A stretch of DNA of 64,000 bases from Paraburkholderia sp. ZP32-5 (GTDB lineage Bacteria; Pseudomonadota; Gammaproteobacteria; Burkholderiales; Burkholderiaceae), in the NCBI RefSeq assembly GCF_021390495.1, contig NZ_JAJEJP010000002.1, positions 372,001 through 436,000 on the forward strand. Reading direction: 5' to 3'. Below the pieces are notes generated by a model that was not told the DNA's origin, ran no database searches, and saw only the letters and a program-made list of their open reading frames with translations. The position numbers and the translations under genes were made by a program. Below are positions 1 through 7,998 of this stretch, in pieces. Within the stretch, counting starts at the first letter, position 1; each line of letters opens with the position of its first letter.

Positions 1-486
1 AACCGCGCGCCGTTGCCGCCGCAGGCCGAACTGACCTGGTGGTATCAGTTCTATTTCGCCACGGAGCGCGGCCGTGCCGGTTATGAAGCGAACCGTCACG
101 ACTTCAACAAGCTGATCTGGCATACCGCCTCGCCGAAGTGGAATTTCGACGACGCCACGTTCGAGCGCAGCGCCGAATCGTTCAATAATCCGGACCATGT
201 CGCGGTGGTGATTCACAACTATCGTTGGCGCTTGGGGCTCGCTCAGGGCGAGTCGCAATACGACGAACTCGAAAAGCGGCTGGCCGCCGCGCCGACGATC
301 GCGGTGCCGACCATCACGATGGAAGGCGATGCGAACGGTGCCGCGCATCCTGCCCCGGCAGCATACGCGAAGAAGTTTACCGGCAAGTATCAGCATCGCG
401 ACATCAGCGGCGGCATTGGTCACAACCTGCCGCAGGAAGCGCCGAAGGCGTTTGCGCAAGCTATTCTGGACGTCACGCGTCTTTGA
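1..486 (+). CDS. alpha/beta-fold hydrolase, C-terminal part (5' truncated by window edge)
   Basis: The reading frame is open from the first base and ends at a stop at 484-486, so the start and the nucleophile elbow lie outside the window. The visible 161 residues contain an aromatic cap region (WWYQFYFATERG) and a C-terminal GHNLPQEAP segment whose His would be the catalytic base of the Ser/Asp-His-acid triad. This layout is typical of epoxide hydrolase / haloalkane dehalogenase-like alpha/beta hydrolases. Family membership is well supported by the cap and His segment. The substrate cannot be deduced. A strong hairpin terminator follows about 40 bases after the stop, so this is the last gene of its transcript. 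Confidence 0.75.
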   Translation, partial: NRAPLPPQAELTWWYQFYFATERGRAGYEANRHDFNKLIWHTASPKWNFDDATFERSAESFNNPDHVAVVIHNYRWRLGLAQGESQYDELEKRLAAAPTIAVPTITMEGDANGAAHPAPAAYAKKFTGKYQHRDISGGIGHNLPQEAPKAFAQAILDVTRL

Positions 487-526
487 TCGGCGGGCGCTTG
501 CGCCCGGGTCGTTTCGCTCACCGTAG

Positions 527-561
527 CCCCAGCAACCGAATTTCGGCTGCTGGGGTTTTTT
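527..561 (+). terminator. rho-independent terminator of the hydrolase gene
   Basis: CCCCAGC (527-533) pairs with GCTGGGG (549-555), with a further inner CCGAA/TTCGG pairing, and is followed by six T residues (556-561). Confidence 0.9.
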
Positions 562-812
562 CATGGACCGCGTGCAAGGCACACGCGAAAGCGCTCTTTG
601 TATCGCAATGTATCCATCCGGTACACAGACAAACACGCTTGCATAAACGGGGGGTAACGAAAACATTGCGGATACGTTGGCGCGTTCAAATGTCGTCACG
701 CAAGGTTGATTCGCAACGTTGCGTGAATCAGGCGGGACATGAACGCGTATCGATATCGACGGCTTCATGTTTCGCTCAGTCCTTGATCCTTCAATGCTGA
801 AACCGGAGAAAC
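562..812. other. gene-free spacer with an inverted repeat upstream of the DUF4148 gene
   Basis: No convincing gene lies here. An imperfect inverted repeat is centred at 717/718: TGATTC (707-712) and GAATCA (725-730) flank the palindrome GCAACGTTGC (713-722). It lies about 85 bases before the DUF4148 start and could be an operator for that gene; this is inference only. Confidence 0.4.
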
Positions 813-1193
813 ATGATGAAACTCGTTCAATCGCTGATCGTCGCTGCCCTCGTTGCTATTCCCGTCGCTTCGTTCGCGCAATCTCAATCGCAACCTGCGC
901 TGACGCGCGCCGATGTGCGCGCGGAACTGGTGCAGTTGGAGAAGGCCGGCTACAGCCCGGCGAGCGACAACACGCAATACCCGCAAAACATCCAGGCCGC
1001 GCAGGCGCGCGTCGATGCGGGCCATGATGCAACGCTCAGCGCTTATGGTGGCGTTGCGAAAGGCGGCTCGGCTTCGGGCTCGCGCGCACCGACGAATCAT
1101 GCGGCGGTGAATGATACGAATGCGGGTACGAATACGGGCACAAACGACGGCTCGAACATCATCGGGCTCGGTTCGATTTACGCGCATTTGTAA
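813..1193 (+). CDS. DUF4148 family small secreted protein
   Basis: This is a 126-residue protein with a clear Sec signal peptide: basic start, hydrophobic core and a cleavage site after SFA near residue 22. The DUF4148 signature follows (LTRADVRAELVQLEKAGYSPA, broken here as LTRADVRAEL and VQLEKAGYSPA), then a low-complexity Gly/Ser/Thr/Asn tail. The family is abundant in Burkholderiaceae, is predicted to be periplasmic and has no known function. The GGAG at 805-808 sits 4 bases from the first ATG (813) and 7 from the second (816), so the true start may be 816. A paralogue lies at 42039-42356. It is preceded by an inverted repeat and followed by a convergent Lrp-type gene. Confidence 0.85.
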   Translation: MMKLVQSLIVAALVAIPVASFAQSQSQPALTRADVRAELVQLEKAGYSPASDNTQYPQNIQAAQARVDAGHDATLSAYGGVAKGGSASGSRAPTNHAAVNDTNAGTNTGTNDGSNIIGLGSIYAHL

Positions 1194-1283
1194 TCGATGC
1201 GGTGTGACAGGCCGTTCGTTCGCGTCTTCTATCGACGCGGGCGGCCTGCACGCATGCCGAATAGTCCGTTGCGCCCCACGTGT

Positions 1284-1757
1284 TCAGATCGCAATCGACG
1301 GAATGCTCTTCATGCAGCGCAGCGCGAACATCGAGCGGCTATGGCGAATGCCCGCGATCTTGTACAGCTTCTCGCGCAGAAAGCGCTCATAGCCGGCTGT
1401 GCCGTCCACCGCGACCTTGACCAGATAGTCGTAATCGCCCGACACCAGATACGCTTCGAGTACTTCGCTGAGCGTCGCGAGTTCGGCGCCGAAGCGTGCG
1501 AGCGCATCGTCGTCGTGGCGGTCTAACGTGACTTCGAGCAGCACGATGTCCGCGAAGCCGAGCTTCTGCTGATCGAGCAACGCAACATAGCCGCGGATAT
1601 AGCCTTCGGTTTCGAGCTGACGCGTGCGATTCCAGCATGCAGTGGTCGACATGCCGACCAGCTCGGCCAGCTCCGCGTTGCTGAGTCGGGCGTTCTTTTG
1701 CAACTGACGCATGATCTTGCGATCGAGGTTGTCGAGCGGGCGATTTCGGGCGGTCAT
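1284..1757 (-). CDS. Lrp/AsnC family transcriptional regulator
   Basis: This is a 157-residue protein of standard family length. An N-terminal winged helix-turn-helix (LDNLDRKIMRQLQKNARLSN followed by ELAELVGMS) precedes a C-terminal RAM ligand-binding domain containing EAYLVSGDYDYLVKV, the usual effector-pocket strand. Such proteins form octamers that sense amino acids. The frame stays open further upstream, but the ATG at 1755-1757 matches the family N-terminus. It converges on the DUF4148 gene. The divergently located genes form a toxin-antitoxin pair, so the regulated target is not evident. Confidence 0.9.
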   Translation of the reverse strand: MTARNRPLDNLDRKIMRQLQKNARLSNAELAELVGMSTTACWNRTRQLETEGYIRGYVALLDQQKLGFADIVLLEVTLDRHDDDALARFGAELATLSEVLEAYLVSGDYDYLVKVAVDGTAGYERFLREKLYKIAGIRHSRSMFALRCMKSIPSIAI

Positions 1758-2069
1758 GGCATGGGATGGAAGAGTGTTCCGGAAAATCCGATTATAGGCG
1801 TAGATCGTTCCGAAATCGCATCTGAACCCACTGCCTTTAAGAAGCCTATCCAGCGGGGCTCCCGGTATATTTTCTCCATGCATTCATGCCCGGGACAACC
1901 GTCCGGGCCGAGGGCTCCAGCCCGGCGGCCCATAGCGGCCACAAGCTGCGCTTCGGAGTCTCGCCGCCCTCGCATCAGAGGGCCGCACGCGAGCGAATTC
2001 CGGCGTTACCAGCGCCGGAAGACGCGCTCGCCGGGCGTGGACGCATGTCGATGCAGGCGCCGCGCCGAA
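1758..2069. other. gene-free spacer between the Lrp-type gene and the yefM promoter
   Basis: About 310 bases without a supportable gene. Open frames here are poorly initiated and have no recognisable domains. Confidence 0.5.
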
Positions 2070-2098
2070 TTGACGACTTGTACAATCTTTAGTACAAT
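2070..2098 (+). promoter_or_regulatory. yefM-yoeB promoter with embedded TGTACA-type operator
   Basis: TTGACG (2070-2075) and TACAAT (2093-2098) are 17 bases apart, a near-consensus sigma-70 promoter. It contains the palindrome TTGTACAA (2078-2085) and a second half-similar copy, AGTACAAT (2091-2098). Known YefM-YoeB operators are built from TGTACA-centred long and short repeats that overlap the promoter, so this arrangement independently supports the gene calls downstream. Confidence 0.75.
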
Positions 2099-2232
2099 GA
2101 CGTAGATGGTGATTCACGCGGGCCACTCGTTTTGGTCGGCGTTGAATCGCCAGCCGTCTTATCTTTATCTTCAATCCTGGTGTCATCACCATTCGTCGCG
2201 GATCGAACAGGGTCCGCTAAGGTATGGTTTCC

Positions 2233-2532
2233 ATGAATATCCTGACTTTTAGTGAGGCGCGAGCCAGCTTTAAGCAGGCGCTGGACGCGGTCTGCAGGGA
2301 CCATGAACCGACTGTCATTACCCGGCAGCGCGGTGAACATGTCGTATTGATCTCTCTGGACGATTACAACAGCATGCAGGAAACACTGCATCTGCTTGGT
2401 TCGCCTGCAAACGCGGAGCGGTTGCGTCGGTCCGTCGCCGAATTCAAGGCTGGTAAGACTTCGGAGCGAGGCTTACTGAAGAATGAATCAACAACGCAGG
2501 AAGGCCAGAAACAAGGCCGAAGCAAAAAGTGA
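2233..2532 (+). CDS. yefM: YefM-like antitoxin (Phd/YefM family)
   Basis: This is a 99-residue protein beginning MNILTFSEARASF, with VITRQRGEHVVLISLDDYNS and LHLLGSPANAERL, the hallmark segments of the YefM DNA-binding and dimerisation domain. It binds and neutralises YoeB and represses its own operon through the TGTACA elements at 2078-2098. An ATG at 2224 is also in frame, but the family N-terminus and the AAGG at 2219-2222 favour 2233. The C-terminus is longer than that of E. coli YefM and overlaps the toxin reading frame by 50 bases, which implies translational coupling. Confidence 0.88.
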   Translation: MNILTFSEARASFKQALDAVCRDHEPTVITRQRGEHVVLISLDDYNSMQETLHLLGSPANAERLRRSVAEFKAGKTSERGLLKNESTTQEGQKQGRSKK

Positions 2533-2797
2533 AGTAAAGGTCGCCTGGTCGTCCGATGCGTGGGATGACTATCTTCATTGGCAGCAGCACGACATGCGGA
2601 TAGTCGGAGAGATCAACGATCTGCTCGAGGAAATCTTCCGCGATCCATTCAGGGGAACAGGTAAGCCGGAGCCTCTACGGGGAGATCTGACCGGCTTCTG
2701 GTCGCGCCGCATTACGAAGGTGGACCGTCTTGTGTATATCGTGCAGGACGGCATCATCCATGTGATGCAATGCCGCTATCACTACACGAAACCTTAA
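2483..2797 (+). CDS. yoeB: YoeB-like mRNA interferase toxin
   Basis: This is a 104-residue RelE-superfamily toxin that cleaves mRNA in the ribosomal A site. It contains DDYLHWQ, INDLLEEI, the diagnostic block RGTGKPEPLRGDLTGFWSRR and the C-terminal CRYHYTKP. The Glu, Arg and terminal His-Tyr positions used for catalysis in YoeB are therefore all present. The N-terminus carries about 18 extra Lys/Glu-rich residues compared with E. coli YoeB. No better start codon exists in that stretch, so this is either a real extension or initiation is unusual. It overlaps yefM by 50 bases. The pair appears intact. Confidence 0.88.
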   Translation: MNQQRRKARNKAEAKSEVKVAWSSDAWDDYLHWQQHDMRIVGEINDLLEEIFRDPFRGTGKPEPLRGDLTGFWSRRITKVDRLVYIVQDGIIHVMQCRYHYTKP

Positions 2798-2826
2798 ACG
2801 TTTCGCTTCATCCAGAAACGCACATC

Positions 2827-2866
2827 GCGGCGGTATGCCGACCACGAATCAGCCGCATACCGCCGC
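2827..2866. terminator. hairpin after yoeB
   Basis: A 12-base perfect stem, GCGGCGGTATGC (2827-2838) with its complement at 2855-2866, lies 30 bases after the yoeB stop. No clear T-run follows, so it is a probable rather than a canonical terminator. Confidence 0.5.
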
Positions 2867-2914
2867 CATCTCGTTCAAAGACCACCGTCACACTCTTACC
2901 TGTACCGCGAGCTA

Positions 2915-2989
2915 TCAATGGAAAATGAGGTACAGGATAACGAGTACGATCAACGGAACGCCAAGCAGCCAGCCGAGTAGATAAGGCAT
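2915..2989 (-). CDS. 24-residue single-span membrane peptide
   Basis: Too short for ordinary ORF calling. On the minus strand the sequence AAAGGAGGT lies 6 bases before ATG (2987-2989), an almost perfect ribosome-binding site. The 24 codons encode a peptide starting MPYLLGWLLG and ending VILYLIFH, which is hydrophobic throughout and contains a Pro-kinked transmembrane helix. I do not recognise a named family. The strength of the ribosome-binding site and the uniform hydrophobicity argue for a real small membrane protein. Its neighbours are yoeB (convergent) and a LacI-type gene upstream. Confidence 0.65.
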   Translation of the reverse strand: MPYLLGWLLGVPLIVLVILYLIFH

Positions 2990-3141
2990 GATGCGACCTC
3001 CTTTCGTATCGAGTTTTGGTACGTACGGAATTCAGCACGCTGCGTGCCTGAGCCGAAAATCGAGCGGCTGGCCGCCCGCGCGGAATGCAGTACTCCCGCC
3101 ACGCGTTACCTCATACGAACTCGCTACTACCGCTGCTGCAA

Positions 3142-4191
3142 TTACGGCAGGTTCTCCCGCAACACGATGCTGAACTGCACGGGCTTCACGTTGCTCAGCG
3201 CCTCGCGTTTCTCCCGCACATTGCGAAAGATCCGCAGACAGTTGCCCACCATCGCCTGCGGCGTTTGCGTAATCAAGGCGTCCATCGTTCCGTCGATCAG
3301 CAATGCGCGCGTATCAGGCGTGAGGCCATGGCCGACGAACAGGATCTTCTGTTCGGCACGCGCTTCGACGATCGCGCGCGCCACGCCGTCCGAGCCGCCG
3401 CCGCTGTTATAAATACCGGCGAGGTCGGGATGTTCTTCCAGCAGCTTGCGCGTCTGCATATAGTTGCGTTCGCTATCGTCGTGCCCTTCGCGCGACCCGA
3501 TCACACGCACCTGCGGGAAGGTCGATTCGATCAGATGCAGAAAGCCGATTTCGCGTTCTTCGTGCCCGCGATAGTTGAGGCTGCCCGCTAGCATCGCGAT
3601 CTTTCCGCTCGGCCGCGGCCCCATGAAGCGGCCCAGCAATAGCGCCGCCGTGCGGCCGGCCGAGCGATTGTCGATACCGACATACGCAAGCCGCCGCGCG
3701 TTCGACAGATCCGAAATCAGCGTAATGGCCGGCACGCCCTGGTCGGCGAGCGTATTCACCGCATCGCGCACGACCGGATGTTCGAGCGCCATGAATACGA
3801 CGCCATCCGCGCGCTGTCCGTAATGCAGCAGACGGTCGGCGAGTTCGCTCGGATTGAAGCTCTCGACGTAGTGAACCCGGCACTTCATATCGAGCGCGCT
3901 CCATTGCTCGTGTGCGAATTCGATGTAATCGCCGAGCATGCGCAGATAGCGATTGGTGCCCGCCGGCAACAGAAACGCGACGCGCATCGGCTTTGTGGTC
4001 GACACGACGGGTGCATCGGCGCTCAGCAGATAGCCGAGTTGCGCGGCCGCGTGCAATACCCGTTGCGCGGTGACGGCCCGCACGCCTTCGCGGCCGTTGA
4101 GCACGCGGTCGACGGTGGCGGTCGAAACGCCGGCAATTCGCGCAATATCGGGAATGCGCGCGGGGGCGGTGAGGCGAACCGGGTCGGACAT
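3142..4191 (-). CDS. LacI/GalR family transcriptional regulator of the TRAP/RLP cluster
   Basis: This is a 349-residue regulator with an N-terminal LacI helix-turn-helix (IPDIARIAGVSTATVDRVLN) and a periplasmic-binding-protein-like effector domain (VAFLLPAGTN, VDGVVF-like and GHGLTPDT segments). The TVDRVLN hinge motif and the sensor type resemble regulators of sugar and sugar-acid genes. The start at 4191 has AGGGA 5 bases upstream; the in-frame ATG at 4221 lacks a good site. It diverges from the TRAP transporter operon across a 194-base spacer with repeated TGATGGATT elements, so it probably controls that operon in response to the transported substrate or an intermediate. Confidence 0.9.
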   Translation of the reverse strand: MSDPVRLTAPARIPDIARIAGVSTATVDRVLNGREGVRAVTAQRVLHAAAQLGYLLSADAPVVSTTKPMRVAFLLPAGTNRYLRMLGDYIEFAHEQWSALDMKCRVHYVESFNPSELADRLLHYGQRADGVVFMALEHPVVRDAVNTLADQGVPAITLISDLSNARRLAYVGIDNRSAGRTAALLLGRFMGPRPSGKIAMLAGSLNYRGHEEREIGFLHLIESTFPQVRVIGSREGHDDSERNYMQTRKLLEEHPDLAGIYNSGGGSDGVARAIVEARAEQKILFVGHGLTPDTRALLIDGTMDALITQTPQAMVGNCLRIFRNVREKREALSNVKPVQFSIVLRENLP

Positions 4192-4211
4192 GGTTGTCCC
4201 TGCTAGATTGA

Positions 4212-4350
4212 AGTCCATCAAAAAACATCAAATTGGCGGTTTGACAGCCCTTACCGCACACGCCTAGTCTTGCAGCTATCGCGCTGTGGCTCAACGCTCA
4301 CGACCGGAAATCAAAGCGTTGCAGCAAGTGGTGATGGATTTTGATGGATT
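4212..4350. promoter_or_regulatory. divergent control region of the LacI/TRAP cluster
   Basis: TTGACA (4241-4246) and TAGTCT (4265-4270), 18 bases apart, form a plausible sigma-70 promoter toward the TRAP genes. TGATGGATT occurs twice in tandem (4332-4340 and 4342-4350), and an inverted TCCATCA copy lies at 4214-4220. These are candidate binding sites for the LacI-type regulator; the assignment is inferred from position. Confidence 0.45.
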
Positions 4351-4385
4351 CGACAGTCACATCAATTATAAGCAAGGAGACGCTC

Positions 4386-5411
4386 ATGACAAACCTCGCG
4401 AGACGCAGCCTGCTGCGTGCCGCGGCCGCCGTGCCGGTAGCCAGCGCGCTGGGCTTCCCAGCGATCGCGCGCGCGGCATCCGGCCCGGAGTTCGTATTCA
4501 AGTACGGCAACAACCTGCCGCTGACGCATCCGTTGAACGTGCGGTCGCAGGAGGCGGCGAATCAGGTCCGCGAGGCGTCCAAGGGGCGCATGGAGATCCG
4601 GATATTCCCGAACAACCAGTTGGGCGGCGATACCGACATGCTCGCGCAGGTGCGCAGCGGCGGCATCGAAATGTTCACGCCGTCGGCGCTGGTGGTTTCG
4701 ACGCTCGCGCCGTCGGTGGCGATCAACGCGGTCGGCTTTGCGTTTGCCGATTACGACCAGGTGTGGCGCGCGATGGACGGCAAGCTCGGCGCCTACGTGC
4801 GCGCGGCGATGCAGAAGGCCGGGCTCGAATCGTTCGAGAAGATGTGGGACAACGGCTTTCGTCAGACCACGACCAGTACCGCGCCGATCGTCAACGCGCA
4901 GAACATGCACGGGCTGAAGATTCGCGTGCCGGTGAGCCCGCTCAGCATCGACATGTTCAAGGGACTCGGCGCCGCGCCGACGAGCCTGCAATTCAGCGAG
5001 GTGTATTCGTCGCTGCAGACGCATATCGTCGACGCGCAGGAAAACCCGTTGCCGATCGTGCAGGTCGCGAAGCTCTATGAAGTGCAGAAGTACTGCTCGC
5101 TGACCAATCATATGTGGGACGGCTACTGGTTCGTATTGAACCAGCGCGCGTGGCAGCGTTTGCCGAAAGATCTGCAAGGTATTCTGAGCGACGCGTTCAA
5201 TCAGGCCGGACTCAAGCAGCGCGAAGACGTAAAGAAGCTCAACGATGCCGCCGTCGCCGATCTGCAAAGCAAGGGTCTCGCGATCAATCGTCCGGCACCG
5301 GATACGTTCCGTACGGCTTTGCGTCAGGCAGGTTTCTACGGCGAATGGAAAGGCCGCTTCGGCAACGAAGCGTGGGATCTGCTCGAGCAATCGGTCGGCA
5401 AGCTCGCGTGA
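4386..5411 (+). CDS. TRAP transporter substrate-binding protein (DctP type)
   Basis: This is a 341-residue periplasmic solute receptor. The N-terminus has a twin-arginine-like signal (ARRSLLRAAAA, then AxA cleavage near ARAAS). The mature protein shows DctP-family features: YGNNLPLTHP at the start, IFPNNQLGGDTDMLAQVRSG, and the central GLKIRVPVSPLS with the conserved Arg that binds the substrate carboxylate. This makes an organic-acid or sugar-acid ligand likely. AAGGAG lies 8 bases before ATG 4386; an ATG at 4341 is in frame but poorly placed. It is the first gene of an apparent operon that runs to 10738. Confidence 0.92.
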   Translation: MTNLARRSLLRAAAAVPVASALGFPAIARAASGPEFVFKYGNNLPLTHPLNVRSQEAANQVREASKGRMEIRIFPNNQLGGDTDMLAQVRSGGIEMFTPSALVVSTLAPSVAINAVGFAFADYDQVWRAMDGKLGAYVRAAMQKAGLESFEKMWDNGFRQTTTSTAPIVNAQNMHGLKIRVPVSPLSIDMFKGLGAAPTSLQFSEVYSSLQTHIVDAQENPLPIVQVAKLYEVQKYCSLTNHMWDGYWFVLNQRAWQRLPKDLQGILSDAFNQAGLKQREDVKKLNDAAVADLQSKGLAINRPAPDTFRTALRQAGFYGEWKGRFGNEAWDLLEQSVGKLA

Positions 5412-5473
5412 GCGTGCCGCCGTCAGGCGAGCATCGGACCGCGCGCGGCGCGCGGCCGCAAGGAGACAGCAGC

Positions 5474-7360
5474 ATGTCGAATCACGCATTGAATCCGGCG
5501 GAAGCCGCTGTATCGTTGCAGGCCGCGAGCCTGCCGCGCCGCTGGCTGCGTACCTTCGATCGAGGGCTGATCGCGCTCGTCGAAGTGTGCGCGGCGGTGC
5601 TGCTCGCGGTCGAAATCGTCGTGATGCTCGCGGGCGTGGTGTCCCGCTATCTGCTGCATGCGCCGCTCGTGTGGTCCGATGAACTGGCCGGCATTCTGTT
5701 CCTGTGGCTCGCGATGCTCGGCGCGGTGCTCGCGTTGCGACGTGGCGAACATATGCGCATGACCGCGCTCGTCAGCCGTTTGTCGCCGCGCTCGCGCGCG
5801 TTCGTCGATACGCTCGCGATCGTTGCGTCGATTGCATTGCTCGCGCTGCTGGTTGCGCCCGCCTATGACTACGCGTCCGGCGAAGCGGCGATCGTTACGC
5901 CGGCATTGCAGATCAGCAACGCGTGGCGCGCGCTTGCCTTGCCGATCGGCGCGGTGCTGATGCTGCTGGTCGGACTGATTCGCCTTGCGCAGGTGAGCCG
6001 CTGGAGCGACGTGCTGATCGTGTGCGGCATCGCTGTACTGATCGGCGCGGTGGCGGTGTTCGCGGGACCGTGGTTTCAGACGCTCGGCAAAGCCAATCTG
6101 GTGATCTTCTTTGTCGGTGTGGTGGCGCTCGGTATTTTCTCCGGCGTGCCGATCGGCTTCTCGTTCGCGCTTGCCACCTTCGGCTATCTCGGCCTGTCGA
6201 CCTATACGCCGCTCGAAGTGATGGTCGGCCGCATGGACGAGGGCATGTCGCATCTGGTGCTGCTCGCGGTGCCGCTGTTCGTTTTTCTCGGCCTGTTGAT
6301 CGAAATGACCGGCATGGCGCGCGCGATGATCGAATTTCTCGCGAGCCTCGTCGGCCATGTGCGCGGCGGTTTGTCGTTCGTGCTGATCGGCGCGATGTAT
6401 CTGGTGTCGGGCATTTCCGGTTCGAAAGTCGCGGACATGGCGGCGATCGCGCCAGTGCTGTTCCCGGAGATGAAAAAGCGTGGCGCGTCCGAAGGCGATC
6501 TCGTTGCATTGCTCGCGACGACCGGCGCGCAAAGCGAAACGATTCCACCGAGCATCGTGCTGATCACGATCGGCTCGGTAACGGGGCTGTCGATTTCCGC
6601 GCTATTCACCGCGGGCATGTTGCCGGCCGCGGTGCTCGCGGCGATTCTGTGCGTCGTCGTGTGGTGGCGTTATCGCAACGAAGACCTGAGTGGCGCGCAA
6701 CGTTTTTCGCGCCGGCAGATCGGCCGGATGTTTATCGTGTCGCTGCCCGCGCTGGCGTTGCCGTTCGTGATCCGCGCGGCAGTCGTCGAAGGCATTGCCA
6801 CCGCGACCGAAGTGTCGACGATCGGCATTGTGTATTCGATGGTGGTCGGTCTGCTGATCTACCGGCGCTTCGAATGGCGGCGGCTTGGCCGCATGCTCGT
6901 CGATGCGGCCACGTTATCGGGCGCGATTCTGTTCATCATCGGCTGCGCAACTGCAATGGCCTGGGCGCTCACGCAATCCGGCTTTTCGCAGGATCTCGCG
7001 CAACTGATGGGATCGATGCCGGGCGGCTCGTATGGTTTTCTTGCGGTGTCGATCGTCGTATTCGTGATGCTCGGCAGCGTGCTCGAAGGCATTCCCGCGA
7101 TCGTGCTGTTCGGCCCGCTGCTGTTTCCGATTGCGCGGCTCGCGGGCGTTCACGAAGTGCATTACGCGATCGTCGTGATTCTGTCGATGGGTGTCGGGCT
7201 GTTCTCGCCGCCGTTCGGTGTCGGCTACTACTCGGCGTGCGCGATCAGCAAGGTCAATCCCGATGCGGGGATCCGGCCGATCCTCGTTTATATGAGCGCA
7301 TTGATCTTCGGTTTGCTGCTGGTCGCGGCGATACCGTGGATATCGATCGGATTTCTGTAG
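5474..7360 (+). CDS. fused TRAP transporter permease DctQ-DctM
   Basis: This is a 628-residue inner-membrane protein. Residues from about 25 to 170 form a four-helix DctQ domain (WSDELAGILFLWLAMLGAVL). The remainder is a DctM domain with many helices and the conserved IPPSIVLI and SPPFGVGYY segments. It couples substrate delivery by the binding protein to a Na+ gradient. Fusion of the two subunits is common in sialic-acid and sugar-acid TRAP systems. AGGAG lies 8 bases before ATG 5474. It sits 62 bases after the binding-protein gene and 98 bases before the VOC gene. Confidence 0.93.
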   Translation: MSNHALNPAEAAVSLQAASLPRRWLRTFDRGLIALVEVCAAVLLAVEIVVMLAGVVSRYLLHAPLVWSDELAGILFLWLAMLGAVLALRRGEHMRMTALVSRLSPRSRAFVDTLAIVASIALLALLVAPAYDYASGEAAIVTPALQISNAWRALALPIGAVLMLLVGLIRLAQVSRWSDVLIVCGIAVLIGAVAVFAGPWFQTLGKANLVIFFVGVVALGIFSGVPIGFSFALATFGYLGLSTYTPLEVMVGRMDEGMSHLVLLAVPLFVFLGLLIEMTGMARAMIEFLASLVGHVRGGLSFVLIGAMYLVSGISGSKVADMAAIAPVLFPEMKKRGASEGDLVALLATTGAQSETIPPSIVLITIGSVTGLSISALFTAGMLPAAVLAAILCVVVWWRYRNEDLSGAQRFSRRQIGRMFIVSLPALALPFVIRAAVVEGIATATEVSTIGIVYSMVVGLLIYRRFEWRRLGRMLVDAATLSGAILFIIGCATAMAWALTQSGFSQDLAQLMGSMPGGSYGFLAVSIVVFVMLGSVLEGIPAIVLFGPLLFPIARLAGVHEVHYAIVVILSMGVGLFSPPFGVGYYSACAISKVNPDAGIRPILVYMSALIFGLLLVAAIPWISIGFL

Positions 7361-7458
7361 ACCCTGATGTTCTTTTAATTTGCGGCATTCGGGTGCTGTG
7401 TTCGCGCAGCGCCAGGGCGTCGCTCGTCCTTAAAAACCCGCAGCAACGGGAGAGTTTC

Positions 7459-7998
7459 ATGAGTCGTTTCTTTGGCGAAATCCGTCAGGCAGGCTACGTG
7501 GTGCGCGATATCGAAGCCGCGATGGACTACTGGAGCCGTGTGCTCGGCGTGGGCCCGTGGTTTTATAACGAACGCGTGCCGATCGAAAACTATACGTATC
7601 GCGGGCAACGCTATGAAGTGCACAATTCGGTCGCGCTCGCGAATTCGGGACCGTTGCAGGTCGAACTGATCCAGACGCGCAACGACGCGCCGTCGATGTA
7701 TCGCGACTTTCTCGCCGCGGGCAACACCGGTTTGCAGCACAACGCGTACTGGACGACGTCGTTCGATGCGGATCTCGCGCGTCTGCAAGAGCAGGGCTTC
7801 AAGGTGGCGATGAGCGGCGAGGTAGGGCGCAACGGCCGCTTCGTCTACTTCGATACCGAAGATCATCCGGGCACCGTGATCGAGTTGTCGGAAGTCGCCG
7901 GGCCGAAGGGCAAACTGTTCGACATGATCTACGCGGCCTCGCGCGACTGGAACGGCCGCGAGCCGGTGCGGCCCTTTCCGGACCTGAGCACGCTATGA
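7459..7998 (+). CDS. VOC superfamily (glyoxalase/bleomycin-type) protein
   Basis: This is a 179-residue VOC-fold protein. It begins with the beta-alpha-beta module QAGYVVRDIEAAMDYWSRVLG; a second module centres on LQHNAYWTT and ends with HPGTVIELSE. The His and Glu residues in these strands are plausible metal ligands. VOC enzymes include isomerases, epimerases, lyases and dioxygenases. Because the gene overlaps the RuBisCO-like gene by 4 bases, it probably acts in the same pathway, for example by isomerising an intermediate. That role is inferred from context only. Confidence 0.8.
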   Translation: MSRFFGEIRQAGYVVRDIEAAMDYWSRVLGVGPWFYNERVPIENYTYRGQRYEVHNSVALANSGPLQVELIQTRNDAPSMYRDFLAAGNTGLQHNAYWTTSFDADLARLQEQGFKVAMSGEVGRNGRFVYFDTEDHPGTVIELSEVAGPKGKLFDMIYAASRDWNGREPVRPFPDLSTL

